Source: Lachnospiraceae bacterium
GTDB lineage: Bacteria > Bacillota > Clostridia > Lachnospirales > Lachnospiraceae
Direction: 5' to 3'
Length of the DNA stretch: 64,000 bases
Assembly: GCA_022792835.1 (NCBI GenBank)
Contig: JAAWBT010000071.1
Coordinates: forward strand, 33,632-97,631
Part shown: positions 1 to 8,275 of the stretch, one piece after another
How positions within the stretch are numbered: the stretch's first letter is position 1
Layout of the letters: each line of letters starts with the position of its first letter
Notes under the pieces: generated by a model
What the model was told of the DNA's origin: nothing
Database searches by the model: none
Seen by the model: only the letters and a program-made list of their open reading frames with translations
Program-made: the position numbers and the translations under genes

Positions 1-1538
1 TTCTCACCATTGACTGTAATCGTATACTTCTTCAAGGTTCCATCATCGTTGTACTCCGCCTCAATGACTACCTCAGTCTCTTTCTCATTTAAAGAATAGC
101 CTTCCGGGGCTTTCGTCTCCTTAAGCGTATACTCACCAGCATCAAGACCAGTGAATTTCAGATATCCCGGCTTCATTCCTGCAACTTCGGTCACTCCAGG
201 CAACAGCTCACCGTCAGCGTCAACATCCTTGCCTACTTCTCCCTTACCGGATATCGTGGTATAAACTGCCCCTGTGACATTATTCGTCAAAGTAAAGGTT
301 GCTCCATCCAGAGGAGACTTTCCACCTGTTACCGTATCAATCTCCTCTCCTGTTTTTATAAGCTCCGTTGTCACATCCTCCCAGGTTCCAGTAAGGCTGG
401 CATCAATACCAAACGTATAGGTATACGTCTTGTCTTCGATCTCGTTGGTCTCACCATTGGGATCGTTGGTGTATTCTAATTTCGCCGTATTGGTGTTGGC
501 GTCAAAGTTGATTCCGGCATCCTCGCCGAGCACCGCGTCGTAAGTCACGACAACGTCTTCTCCGCTGTGAGCAAGCGCATAGGCGGAAACGAAAGATATC
601 TCAAAGCTCTTCTTGTCATCAGCCGGAGTATAGGTAAATGTATCATCCCCCGCTGCTACCTCTTCTCCGTTGACCATTACCACAAGATTTCCAACCGGCT
701 TATCACCAACTGCTTCCGCCAGAGTCAGGCCTTTGCCCAGAGTATCTGTGATCTTTACTGTTACTTTCGTATAGCTCGCGCTGTAGGAAGGGATCTTGGT
801 GTCGATCTCAAAGTTCACCGTATCTCCGATTGCCACATCGTTCCCGCTCTCATTGCCGTCGCTCGTGTCCTTCCCGGTGCTTCCGGTGATCTTCTTGTCA
901 AGGGTAGGCTGCTCGGACTTTGCATAAGCCGGTTGTGAATTAAGGCTCCAGTCACTGTTTGCATCTACAATCCCCTGTACCAGAGCGTTGTTATCTCCGC
1001 TGCCTTTTACACTGTAGTAAATACCAACCAGCATCGGATTATAAACTTCCTGGATAGCAGAACCGGTCACCACCACAATCCAGTAGCCTGCGCCCAGCTC
1101 TCCGGTATAAGTCGTCAGTCCCGTTGCGCCATCCTGTGCCTTTAAAGGCTTCTGCTCCAGATTTGGCAGCAAGACTTCATCTGCTGCGATTCCTGTCACC
1201 TCATCGGAGGTAGGCTCCAGTATGTTTTTGAGGATAACTCCTTTGGCCGCCTGATAGCCTGTGAAACCATTGTCGTTGTAGGTAGGCTCCACGATCCGGT
1301 AAGCAGTTACCGTGGCGCCTGCTTCTACGTTTCCTACAATTGCTGTTGCCACATCGTCTTTGTCAGGCTTTTCATAGGTACTCTGGTTCGGTTCTGCAGG
1401 GCCCATAGGTGTTGTCGGAACAGAGTCTGTCGGGTCGGCAGGATTTGTCCCCGCCTCTGTGGCGAATGCCGTCACGGACATTGCCAGGATCATCGCCATT
1501 GCAAGCAGCAAGGCAAACAGCTTTTTCACTCTTTTCAT
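1..1538 (-). CDS. Backbone-type pilin, D2/SpaA isopeptide family (3' part missing)
   Basis: The first 512 residues are visible; the C-terminus, presumably with a sorting signal, lies beyond the left edge. The ATG at 1538 follows AGGAGAGAATGAG. Residues 1-26 form a signal peptide ending TAFA. The motif PTLDKKI at 211-217 marks the fimbrial isopeptide (D2) domain, and it sits at exactly the same residue numbers as PTIDKKI in the complete paralogue at 37668-39482. From about residue 440 a SpaA/Cna-B-like domain follows (GEYTLKETKAPEGYSL). Family knowledge: such proteins are polymerised by class C sortases into the pilus shaft and stiffened by Lys-Asn bonds. It is the fourth gene of cluster 1, 24 bp after the LPATG surface protein. 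No sortase of this cluster is visible; it may lie to the left or be supplied by cluster 2. Confidence 0.88.
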   Translation of the reverse strand, partial: MKRVKKLFALLLAMAMILAMSVTAFATEAGTNPADPTDSVPTTPMGPAEPNQSTYEKPDKDDVATAIVGNVEAGATVTAYRIVEPTYNDNGFTGYQAAKGVILKNILEPTSDEVTGIAADEVLLPNLEQKPLKAQDGATGLTTYTGELGAGYWIVVVTGSAIQEVYNPMLVGIYYSVKGSGDNNALVQGIVDANSDWSLNSQPAYAKSEQPTLDKKITGSTGKDTSDGNESGNDVAIGDTVNFEIDTKIPSYSASYTKVTVKITDTLGKGLTLAEAVGDKPVGNLVVMVNGEEVAAGDDTFTYTPADDKKSFEISFVSAYALAHSGEDVVVTYDAVLGEDAGINFDANTNTAKLEYTNDPNGETNEIEDKTYTYTFGIDASLTGTWEDVTTELIKTGEEIDTVTGGKSPLDGATFTLTNNVTGAVYTTISGKGEVGKDVDADGELLPGVTEVAGMKPGYLKFTGLDAGEYTLKETKAPEGYSLNEKETEVVIEAEYNDDGTLKKYTITVNGE

Positions 1539-1562
1539 CTCATTCTCTCCTTTTATGGTTTT

Positions 1563-4500
1563 TTAACATTCAGTTACTCTTTTTTTATATAAGATCAGCA
1601 CGCCTGCCAGCATCAGCAGGATTCCGCCGATCGAATACCAATAGATTCCTGAGCCGCCGGTAGCGGGCAGCACATACAGCACATCATTATGGAACACATA
1701 TTCAAAGGTCAGTTCACCGTCTGCGCCAGTCTCAACCTGATCCCACTTTACCGGATTGTCTCCCTCTGTGATTGTGGTCCTTCCTGATTCTCCCACATGA
1801 AGCTTCCACTCTGTGTCGCTTAACCCATGCCCGGCAGGAGCTTTGACCTCTTTCATCACATAATCTCCCGGCTCAAGCACAGAGACAGTCTCTCCGGTCG
1901 CCACAGACGTCCACCAAAGCACGCCTCCCTCACCAGAAATGCCTTTATATTCCGTTCCTCCGGACTCTCCATCCGGGATCAGAGAAAACTCTGCGCCTGT
2001 AAGGGCGGGCGTCCCGGCCCCGGTTCCTCTTTTCACAATCCGGAACTTTGTGAGCAGTGTATTGGTTACGGTTAATTTTCCCGGCGTTTCCTGGCTGCTT
2101 TCTGTGCAGCCGGGCTGATTTCCGGGCTTCATGGTCGCGCTGGAATAGGAAACTCTGTATCCTGCTCCGTTCCCCTGTATAGTCTCCGAATGTTCAACCG
2201 GTTGCAGATTCCCCTCTGCATCCTGATACATTTCCCTTACACAGTACTGGACCGGACTTGCATCCCAGGTCTCTTCCTCAGCATTCCAGGTATACCTGTA
2301 CTGGGGAAGGCCCGTGAACTTACCAATCCATTTCCCTTTCTGTGCAGGGTCTTCACTGGAAGCATCCAGTTTCAAATCCTTGAACTTCGTCTCGTCCGTC
2401 GTCTCGTCTACATATTGATATGGCTCGTATTGATCTGTTTCTTCATTATAATAGTATAAGCGCAGCAACACCTCCTTGGGCCGGTAATTTTCCACCCCCT
2501 CATCATTCAGCCATATCTTTTCTACAGCCAGCTCCACCGGTTTTAATGTATTCGTTAAATTGCCGTTTTCATCTACCGCGGCCTCATATCCGGCCGGAAG
2601 GTTTATTTCCTCCACGCTGTAGCTGTACCGGTACTGCTGGCCCTCCTTGCTTCCCTTTGCGATAGGAAGATTATCCCATTTTTTGGTCCAGTTATTTGAC
2701 TGATCCAGTATCACCGGAGCGCTCTTTCCTGTTGCCTCGCTCTGGCCTTCTCTGTACTGCTCTAACCGCACAACAATACTCGTCGGCCTGAAACCGCTTC
2801 CCCCGTCATCCCACAGCTTTTTCACTTCATAGCTTGTGGTGCCCGGCGTCGGAATCTCCACCGGCTTAGAATCTGGCAGCGTAAACTGCATGTAGCAGCA
2901 GGAGCCTGTGGCGCCACGCTCCATATAAAACACCTTTAAGTAATGGGGCTGCTCCTTGTTTTCCTCTGTTATCATGCCGTTCTCTGTCATCCATGCGCGC
3001 AAATCACATGTCTGCCCCAGGGCACTGTGGATTCCACCTATATCGACCACTCTTTTTCCGTCAATGAACAACCAGAAATCATCGTCTCCGCGGAAGTAGT
3101 ACTCCATGGGACCGATGTAATCCCCTATGGTAAATTCCACCTCATAGGTCATTCCAAAATACCAATTGTGGGCAAGACTGTCGTCGCTCTGCGCTTCCGC
3201 CTTCGCATCCTCGTCCCCTGTCCATCCCCCCTGGCCGTCACGTTTCAGGAAGGAATAAGCTTTTATAGATTCTCGCCCTCTATAGTCTGTATATTTTTGA
3301 TCTGTCCCCTGGCCCATAAGTGGATCGTGTCCCTCTGTTCCTCCGACCCCGTCCAGCGGCCAGAAATCATTGGAGCTTATTACCTTGTCTCCATAATAAT
3401 TTGCCCCGCTTTCATATCTTGTTCTGGTTGTAATCTGTGTGTAATCATGCTTTGTGTCATGATTGACATACTGCAAGGTGTAGGTATCGCCGTTTTGTTT
3501 AAACCCAAGAGGCCACTGATATTCCGTCGAACCGGGCCCTTCCTGAAATAATCCTGCCGGAGCCGCTATGCCAGGGGCAAACTCTAATGTCCCCCCTGAC
3601 CCGTCTGCTCCCACTCCTGTCAGCCGGTCTGTCACAATTCCGGGCACTACACCGGCCTCAGGCTTGCCGTTCTTATTTCCTCCATTGATCAGATTGCCGC
3701 CCGGCAACTGATTCTGCACCCACGAACTCAGGTTGCCTGATGTCTTCTGCCCAATGCCGAATTTGATGTTTCCCTCCGTAAGTAAGGAGTTGATCCCCTG
3801 TTCATCTGTCTTCAGATATTTGTAGACATCCGTTCTTGTGGGAGAGGATTGTGTGCCGTCTGAATTCCAGTACAGCCCGTCGCCAATATCATAATCATAA
3901 AAATTTGCTGTTGTCACAACCTGATCATCGGCCTTCTTTGGTTCGTACCAGAACCGTATTACACTGTCTCCGGTTATTCTGATCTCTACATCTTCCTCTT
4001 CTTTGCCTGTTCCGTCTTCTTCCCCACTGGCTCCTTCCTCTTTCTTGGCAGTTTCATTATCCTCCAGCAGAGAATATCGCTCATAGGTTCCTTCCACCCA
4101 CTCTTCGGCAGGCTTTCCCGCATAATCTGCCACTGTACTGATCCAGACCTCGGACGCAATATAATTCATGTTCTCCTCGCCGGAGTCTATGCCAACCTTA
4201 CATATTTTACTGATCTCTTTCAGATTCTGCCAGGAGCCATTGGGATAGTTTAAGACGTCCGCAGAGTAGATGGCCATATCTTCTTGTTTAACTTTTATTC
4301 CGCTGGTACTCCCATGGCCCCCTTTCTGTGTATATACGGTATCTGTCTGTTCTACTGCATTCGCCTGGCCGTCAACAGTCTCGATATCTCTTCCCCAATG
4401 CTCTACAGTCAGTGTGGCCTTCCCAAAAATGTCCTCTGTCTCTACATATACATAGATAGAGAAATGTTCCGTCTCAATGGTAACCTCGTATTCCTCTGTG

Positions 4501-6092
4501 GCCACCACTTCCATATCCTCTGCCTCGCCGCTGGTTTCGTCTACATGGATCACCTTGACTTCCGTTTTCTCATCTTCTACTGATTTGGCCACCTCGTGTC
4601 CTGAGAATTTCACTGCCACTGGCCCCAGCGGCTGCACTTCTTCGCCGTCCGCCATCAGTTTGATATCAAATGCCTGGTAATCTTTTACCAGCTGCGCCTT
4701 CTCTTCCGCCACCTTTTCAATGGCTTCCTCAATGGTTTCGATCTTCTCATCGTGGGCCTCAAGCTTCTCTGCCTGGATAGAATATTCTTTTCCTTCCTCA
4801 AAAGAGCTCTCTGGTCCGGACAGGGTGATGACCGTTTCCTCTACCTTCGTGGTAAATTCCAGCAGCCTTTCCTCCGTCTCTTCTTCCAACATGGAATTTT
4901 CTTCGTCTTCTGGAGTGTTTGTCTCCTCCTGGTTTTCCATATTCTCCAGCACGTCTGTCTCTTCCGGACTTTCTGTGTTCTCCGGCGCGTCTGTCTCCTC
5001 CATATTTTCTATGCTCTCCAGCACATCCGTCTCTTCTAAATTTTCCGGAGCTGTCACCTCATTTTTGTATGCCGCTTCCAGTTCTGTGATTTTCAGATAT
5101 CCGGTAATATGGCTGTCAGCCATGCCGTATTCATTCAGCCTTACCATATTCTGGCTGTTGCCCTCAATGACTTGGACTTTGCCTGCCGCCTCGTTAGTGG
5201 AAGCGACAATTCCCATCTGGACCGCTGTCTCTTCTCCTTCTCTGCGAAAGAAAATCAGATCTCCGGCAAATGGCGTATAGCCTTCTGCCGCCACCAGATA
5301 AGCCCCATTCTCTGCAGACAGTTTCCCAAACTCTTCACACCACAGCGCCGAATCTGTAGTTCTCGGAAAAAGCCCGGAAGCTTCCAGTCCCGCGTAGTGC
5401 ATACAGAAATTTACGAAGGCAGCGTCCCAGTCTCCGTAGAGGTCTCCGGCAAACTGGCCGTAGCGGGTGTATCCCTTGTGATTTCCGCCTTCTGCAACCG
5501 TATAATTATTGACACTTTCCTGATAGCCGATCTGAGTCTGCGCCGCCATCACCAAATCCTGGCCCCAGACTCCTGTCCACGTGAAGCCGTCATACTGCTG
5601 ATCCCATACCGCCTGGTCCTCTACATCCGCCTCCGCATCGATATAACATATATCCATGTGTATATGCTCTTCTTTTCCGCAGGAAATCTCTTTGGCATAA
5701 CATGCCTCACTGTGAGCATGGCCGCCTCCCTCTTCCTGCCCGCAGGCAAACCCTTCCGGGATCTGATAGCATTCTGCCCCATGAGCATGTTCCTCATTTT
5801 CTTCGAGAGCACAGCTAAGCTCTGCCGGATAACTGCATTCCTCCCCATGGGTATGGCCCTCGCTCTCCTCCAGGCCGCAGGCAATGACTTCTGTATAGCA
5901 GGCTTCCCCGTGCTGATGTTCTTCCTGACCGCAGGTAGGCGCGCCTGTCATGGCCACGCCGTACCGTGACAAAATCCCTGTCACGCTCCCGACTACCATC
6001 ACCACCAGAAGAATTGCAGCGATCGCAGCTTTCCTGCTTTTCTTCTGCCGTCTATTTAGATCATCCAAATATTCCCTCAACAGTTTCTGCAT
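1563..6092 (-). CDS. Large LPATG-anchored surface protein, probable pilus tip adhesin
   Basis: 1509 residues. A hydrophobic segment lies at about 22-45. It is followed by five Cys/His-rich repeats (C54-C65, C72-C86, C94-C108, C117-C131, C138-C149) with an HxH in each. Residues about 175-335 resemble a CHAP/NlpC amidase fold, but the expected catalytic Cys and His are Asp223 and Met293, so it should be inactive. Then come an acidic Glu-rich linker (340-420), a fibro-slime/PA14-like domain around GDDDFWLFIDG, at least two Cna-B domains, a SpaA domain, and LPATG at 1475-1479 with a membrane helix and basic tail. It is translated after signal peptidase I with a 13-bp gap. The first 340 residues align without a gap to the 2115-residue protein of cluster 2, so the two are paralogues. 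The adhesin role is inference from size, domains and position. Confidence 0.88.
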   Translation of the reverse strand: MQKLLREYLDDLNRRQKKSRKAAIAAILLVVMVVGSVTGILSRYGVAMTGAPTCGQEEHQHGEACYTEVIACGLEESEGHTHGEECSYPAELSCALEENEEHAHGAECYQIPEGFACGQEEGGGHAHSEACYAKEISCGKEEHIHMDICYIDAEADVEDQAVWDQQYDGFTWTGVWGQDLVMAAQTQIGYQESVNNYTVAEGGNHKGYTRYGQFAGDLYGDWDAAFVNFCMHYAGLEASGLFPRTTDSALWCEEFGKLSAENGAYLVAAEGYTPFAGDLIFFRREGEETAVQMGIVASTNEAAGKVQVIEGNSQNMVRLNEYGMADSHITGYLKITELEAAYKNEVTAPENLEETDVLESIENMEETDAPENTESPEETDVLENMENQEETNTPEDEENSMLEEETEERLLEFTTKVEETVITLSGPESSFEEGKEYSIQAEKLEAHDEKIETIEEAIEKVAEEKAQLVKDYQAFDIKLMADGEEVQPLGPVAVKFSGHEVAKSVEDEKTEVKVIHVDETSGEAEDMEVVATEEYEVTIETEHFSIYVYVETEDIFGKATLTVEHWGRDIETVDGQANAVEQTDTVYTQKGGHGSTSGIKVKQEDMAIYSADVLNYPNGSWQNLKEISKICKVGIDSGEENMNYIASEVWISTVADYAGKPAEEWVEGTYERYSLLEDNETAKKEEGASGEEDGTGKEEEDVEIRITGDSVIRFWYEPKKADDQVVTTANFYDYDIGDGLYWNSDGTQSSPTRTDVYKYLKTDEQGINSLLTEGNIKFGIGQKTSGNLSSWVQNQLPGGNLINGGNKNGKPEAGVVPGIVTDRLTGVGADGSGGTLEFAPGIAAPAGLFQEGPGSTEYQWPLGFKQNGDTYTLQYVNHDTKHDYTQITTRTRYESGANYYGDKVISSNDFWPLDGVGGTEGHDPLMGQGTDQKYTDYRGRESIKAYSFLKRDGQGGWTGDEDAKAEAQSDDSLAHNWYFGMTYEVEFTIGDYIGPMEYYFRGDDDFWLFIDGKRVVDIGGIHSALGQTCDLRAWMTENGMITEENKEQPHYLKVFYMERGATGSCCYMQFTLPDSKPVEIPTPGTTSYEVKKLWDDGGSGFRPTSIVVRLEQYREGQSEATGKSAPVILDQSNNWTKKWDNLPIAKGSKEGQQYRYSYSVEEINLPAGYEAAVDENGNLTNTLKPVELAVEKIWLNDEGVENYRPKEVLLRLYYYNEETDQYEPYQYVDETTDETKFKDLKLDASSEDPAQKGKWIGKFTGLPQYRYTWNAEEETWDASPVQYCVREMYQDAEGNLQPVEHSETIQGNGAGYRVSYSSATMKPGNQPGCTESSQETPGKLTVTNTLLTKFRIVKRGTGAGTPALTGAEFSLIPDGESGGTEYKGISGEGGVLWWTSVATGETVSVLEPGDYVMKEVKAPAGHGLSDTEWKLHVGESGRTTITEGDNPVKWDQVETGADGELTFEYVFHNDVLYVLPATGGSGIYWYSIGGILLMLAGVLILYKKRVTEC

Positions 6093-6105
6093 CTTCTCAC
6101 CTTCC

Positions 6106-6699
6106 CTAGCGCATCATTTCCATGCGTGATAACGGCCACGCCCGGAATACCACCTTGCCGACAATCTGTTCTGCTTCCACAGAGCCGATTGATTTGATCC
6201 GGCTGTCTATGGATACGGCTCTGTTGTCTCCCAGCACAAACGTCATCCCCTCCGGCACTTCATAGGGAAATTCCAGTTCGCATTTCCCCAGGCTCTTTTT
6301 TTCCAGATAAGGTTCGTCGAGCAATTGGCCGTTGACATACACATTGCCGTCTCTGTCTATATCAATCTGATCTCCCGCGCTTCCAATGGCGCGTTTTAAA
6401 AGAACTCTTCCTCCATAATAAAATCCTATGATGTCCCCCGCTTCAATGTCTTTCGTCTGCCTGAGGAATATGACCTCCCCATCTGCCAGCGTAGGCTCCA
6501 TGCTATTTCCATTGATCCTGATCAGCACAAAAAGCCTGGTGGCCGCCAGTGCAGTTATGGCTGCCGCCACGATTAAGACCACCGCGATATTCCATAGGGT
6601 CTTTCGAAAACTATGTTTTGCCTCTTCCCTGGCGAGTTCTTCCCTGAGAAGCTCAATGGGCGGAATCTCCAGTTCCTCCTTCTCCTTGTCTTTATCCAT
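6106..6699 (-). CDS. lepB: Signal peptidase I, pilus-cluster dedicated
   Basis: Type I (S26) signal peptidase of 197 residues with one N-terminal membrane helix (about 38-58), the nucleophile Ser66 in NSMEPT, the general base Lys102 in LLKRAIG, and the GDNR box near 157-167. I start it at the internal ATG 6699 rather than three codons upstream. That ATG overlaps the stop of the preceding gene as ATGGATAA, and the paralogous pair at 46.5 kb has the same 8-bp overlap. Such enzymes in pilus loci (SipA/LepA type) are known to process or assist pilins; which proteins this one cuts is inference. The cytoplasmic N-terminus (IELLREELAREE) is nearly identical in the cluster 2 paralogue. Confidence 0.9.
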   Translation of the reverse strand: MDKDKEKEELEIPPIELLREELAREEAKHSFRKTLWNIAVVLIVAAAITALAATRLFVLIRINGNSMEPTLADGEVIFLRQTKDIEAGDIIGFYYGGRVLLKRAIGSAGDQIDIDRDGNVYVNGQLLDEPYLEKKSLGKCELEFPYEVPEGMTFVLGDNRAVSIDSRIKSIGSVEAEQIVGKVVFRAWPLSRMEMMR

Positions 6700-7216
6700 A
6701 AAGAACACCTGCCGCTATGTCAAGTGACACAAATTCCGTCTGGACCGGCTGTGATGCGCTTTCCCGGATTGGCTGCATCCGCTCAGAGCTGGCTGACTGC
6801 AGAAGTTTCGGGACCTGCTTTTTTTTTGCTTCTGCTGCAGCTCTTCCCGTCTCTTTAGTCCGAATCTGCTTTAAATATTCTTCTGCCTCTCTCTGGGCTT
6901 CCCGGAAAATCTCACTGAGCCGGTCAGCCGCCTCCGCGGCAGAACCGGCAGCTTTGAAGTTTTCCATATTCTCCGCCTCTGCCATAAGCCTATCCACTTC
7001 CGCCTCAAGCTCTCCAATCCTTAAATCCTTCTGGTTCAGGCGTTCGTCCTTGACATCCAGTTTCTTTTTCAGACGTTCATAGCTCTCCGACATTGTCTCA
7101 AAACGCTCTGTTATTTCATCCAGTTCCTGCTGCAGCCTTTCTGATTCTTCACATTGCACCAAAAGCATCCGCAGAAGCTCCCTGCGGTTTAATTTCCGTA
7201 ATTCCTTTTCCGCCAT
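6692..7216 (-). CDS. Coiled-coil protein of pilus cluster 1
   Basis: 174 residues, mostly heptad-like helix (about 15-125) rich in Glu, Lys, Leu and Arg; no signal peptide or membrane segment. I use ATG 7216 because GGAGGGG lies about 10 bases before it, and because MAEKELRKLNRRELL then aligns with MTGKELRRLKRRELL at the start of the paralogue at 46542-47006. It is the first gene of cluster 1 and overlaps signal peptidase I by 8 bp, so translation is probably coupled. The conserved pairing with LepB in both clusters suggests a cytoplasmic partner of secretion or pilus assembly, but no function is known to me. Generic database labels such as DNA repair protein would reflect only the coiled coil. 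Confidence 0.8.
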   Translation of the reverse strand: MAEKELRKLNRRELLRMLLVQCEESERLQQELDEITERFETMSESYERLKKKLDVKDERLNQKDLRIGELEAEVDRLMAEAENMENFKAAGSAAEAADRLSEIFREAQREAEEYLKQIRTKETGRAAAEAKKKQVPKLLQSASSERMQPIRESASQPVQTEFVSLDIAAGVLYG

Positions 7217-7340
7217 ATGACCCACCCCTCCAGGTTCTTCTCACAGCCGCTTTCCCCTGAAACACAATCTATCATGATGCTGCCACATGTCGTCTTTCTA
7301 GCTGCAGGAAGCCTACCTCACAGTATGGATTATGAAGTAA

Positions 7341-7390
7341 ACATGTGACCTTCCTAAAATTTTTGTTTAAGGTCAGTATAACATGTGACC
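7341..7390 (-). promoter_or_regulatory. Direct-repeat operator candidate upstream of pilus cluster 1
   Basis: Read on the minus strand, GGTCACATGTT occurs twice exactly 40 bp apart (plus-strand ACATGTGACC at 7341-7350 and 7381-7390). The upstream copy is followed at once by TATACT (7375-7380), a possible -10 with no good -35. Direct repeats close to a -10 are how SARP regulators bind. A SARP/BTAD regulator is encoded in cluster 2 at 47518-48705, so cross-regulation is an attractive but untested inference. Confidence 0.4.
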
Positions 7391-7471
7391 CATCAAAGAA
7401 AGCGTCAAAGAATGGAAGAAAATACGGTAAATCTATATTTTTTATATACTGAGCTGCAGAGAGCGGTTTCG

Positions 7472-7590
7472 CCGGACAGTGGAAAAGCAGCCATTGAGAC
7501 TGTCCGGAAAAATGGTTATTGTATAAATTCTGACAATGTTGATGTTGGAATGCCCTGGCAGACCCGCCAGGTGGCAGATATTTTTTCTTT
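7472..7590 (+). terminator. Hairpins and terminator-like signal without an assigned gene
   Basis: The 410-bp gap between 7217 and 7636 has no convincing gene. CCGGACAGT (7472-7480) and ACTGTCCGG (7499-7507) form a 9-bp inverted repeat. Further on, CTGGC (7555-7559) pairs with GCCAG (7566-7570), extended by TGCC and GGCA, and is followed by a T-rich run at 7580-7592. This is a good intrinsic terminator for plus-strand transcription, yet nothing recognisable is transcribed into it. It could end a small RNA starting near 7400. The minus-strand regulator gene ending at 7637 would meet it from the wrong side. Confidence 0.45.
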
Positions 7591-7636
7591 TTGAAGTAAG
7601 AAGTTCGCATCTTGGTGGAACAAATCGTCTGTATAA

Positions 7637-8275
7637 TCATATACAGCCGTTCGTCCCCCTCTCTCCCCGCAAATAAAAAACCGCAAGCTGTGTTCTGTCC
7701 CTGAGCCCAAGTTTCTCCAAAACGACGCTTAAATAATTGCGCACTGTCCCTTCGCTCAGACACATGGCGTCAGCGATTTCCCGGTTGCTTAAACCTTTCG
7801 CCACCAGCCGGACAAGCTCCTTTTCCCTCTCTCCCATGGAATACTCTGAAAGATCAGGCCTCGTTTCCTGCCTCATCAGTTCCGGAAGCCTAGTCATGAC
7901 CTCGCTTCCAAATACACTCTGGCCCGACATCACTGCCTTTAAGGCCGGGGCGATGGATGCGATGTCCTGTTTGATCAGATATCCTTTGGAGCCAATCTTA
8001 AGGGCCTTCTGGATGTATTCGTCATTGGAAAAAGTCGTCAGAAAAAGAATTCTGGCTTCCGGGTAATTTCTCAAAATTTCCTCCCCGGCGTCCAGACCGC
8101 TTCCTCCTCCCATCTGTATATCCATCAGAAGGATGTCCGGCCGATGCTTTTCATAAAGGCGCACTGCCTCCGGGCCGCTCCCCCCTGTGGCCAGTACAAT
8201 GATTTCTTCTTCCTCAAGAATGGTTTTCAAAGAGGCACAGACCAGTCTGTCGTCGTCTATAATGATGATATTCAT
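7637..8275 (-). CDS. NarL/LuxR-family response regulator (LnrK-like)
   Basis: 212 residues. Receiver domain 1-120 with acidic pocket Asp8/Asp9, phospho-acceptor Asp52 (LLMDIQM), Thr80/81 and Lys102. The C-terminal LuxR-type helix-turn-helix (about 145-205) contains REKELVRLVAKGLSNREIA. The ATG overlaps the TGA of the kinase gene by 4 bp, so the pair is co-translated. The pair is divergent from an ATPase/permease/permease ABC operon, as in the LnrJK-LnrLMN (YfiJKLMN) system of Bacillus subtilis, which senses and exports amphipathic polyene antimicrobials. A cognate role in switching on the neighbouring exporter is inference from this context. Confidence 0.92.
   Translation of the reverse strand: MNIIIIDDDRLVCASLKTILEEEEIIVLATGGSGPEAVRLYEKHRPDILLMDIQMGGGSGLDAGEEILRNYPEARILFLTTFSNDEYIQKALKIGSKGYLIKQDIASIAPALKAVMSGQSVFGSEVMTRLPELMRQETRPDLSEYSMGEREKELVRLVAKGLSNREIADAMCLSEGTVRNYLSVVLEKLGLRDRTQLAVFYLRGERGTNGCI

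Noticed and set aside
5109..5969. Plus-strand open frame of 286 codons opposite the LPATG surface protein
   Set aside because: Lies entirely antisense to a well-supported gene, has no ribosome site and no recognisable domain; a composition shadow. The same holds for frames at 2943-3551, 37602-38891 and 42512-43684.
7272..7763. Minus-strand open frame overlapping the response regulator's end
   Set aside because: Out of frame with the regulator for its first third, low-complexity product, and it reads through the operator repeats and hairpins; no coding support.
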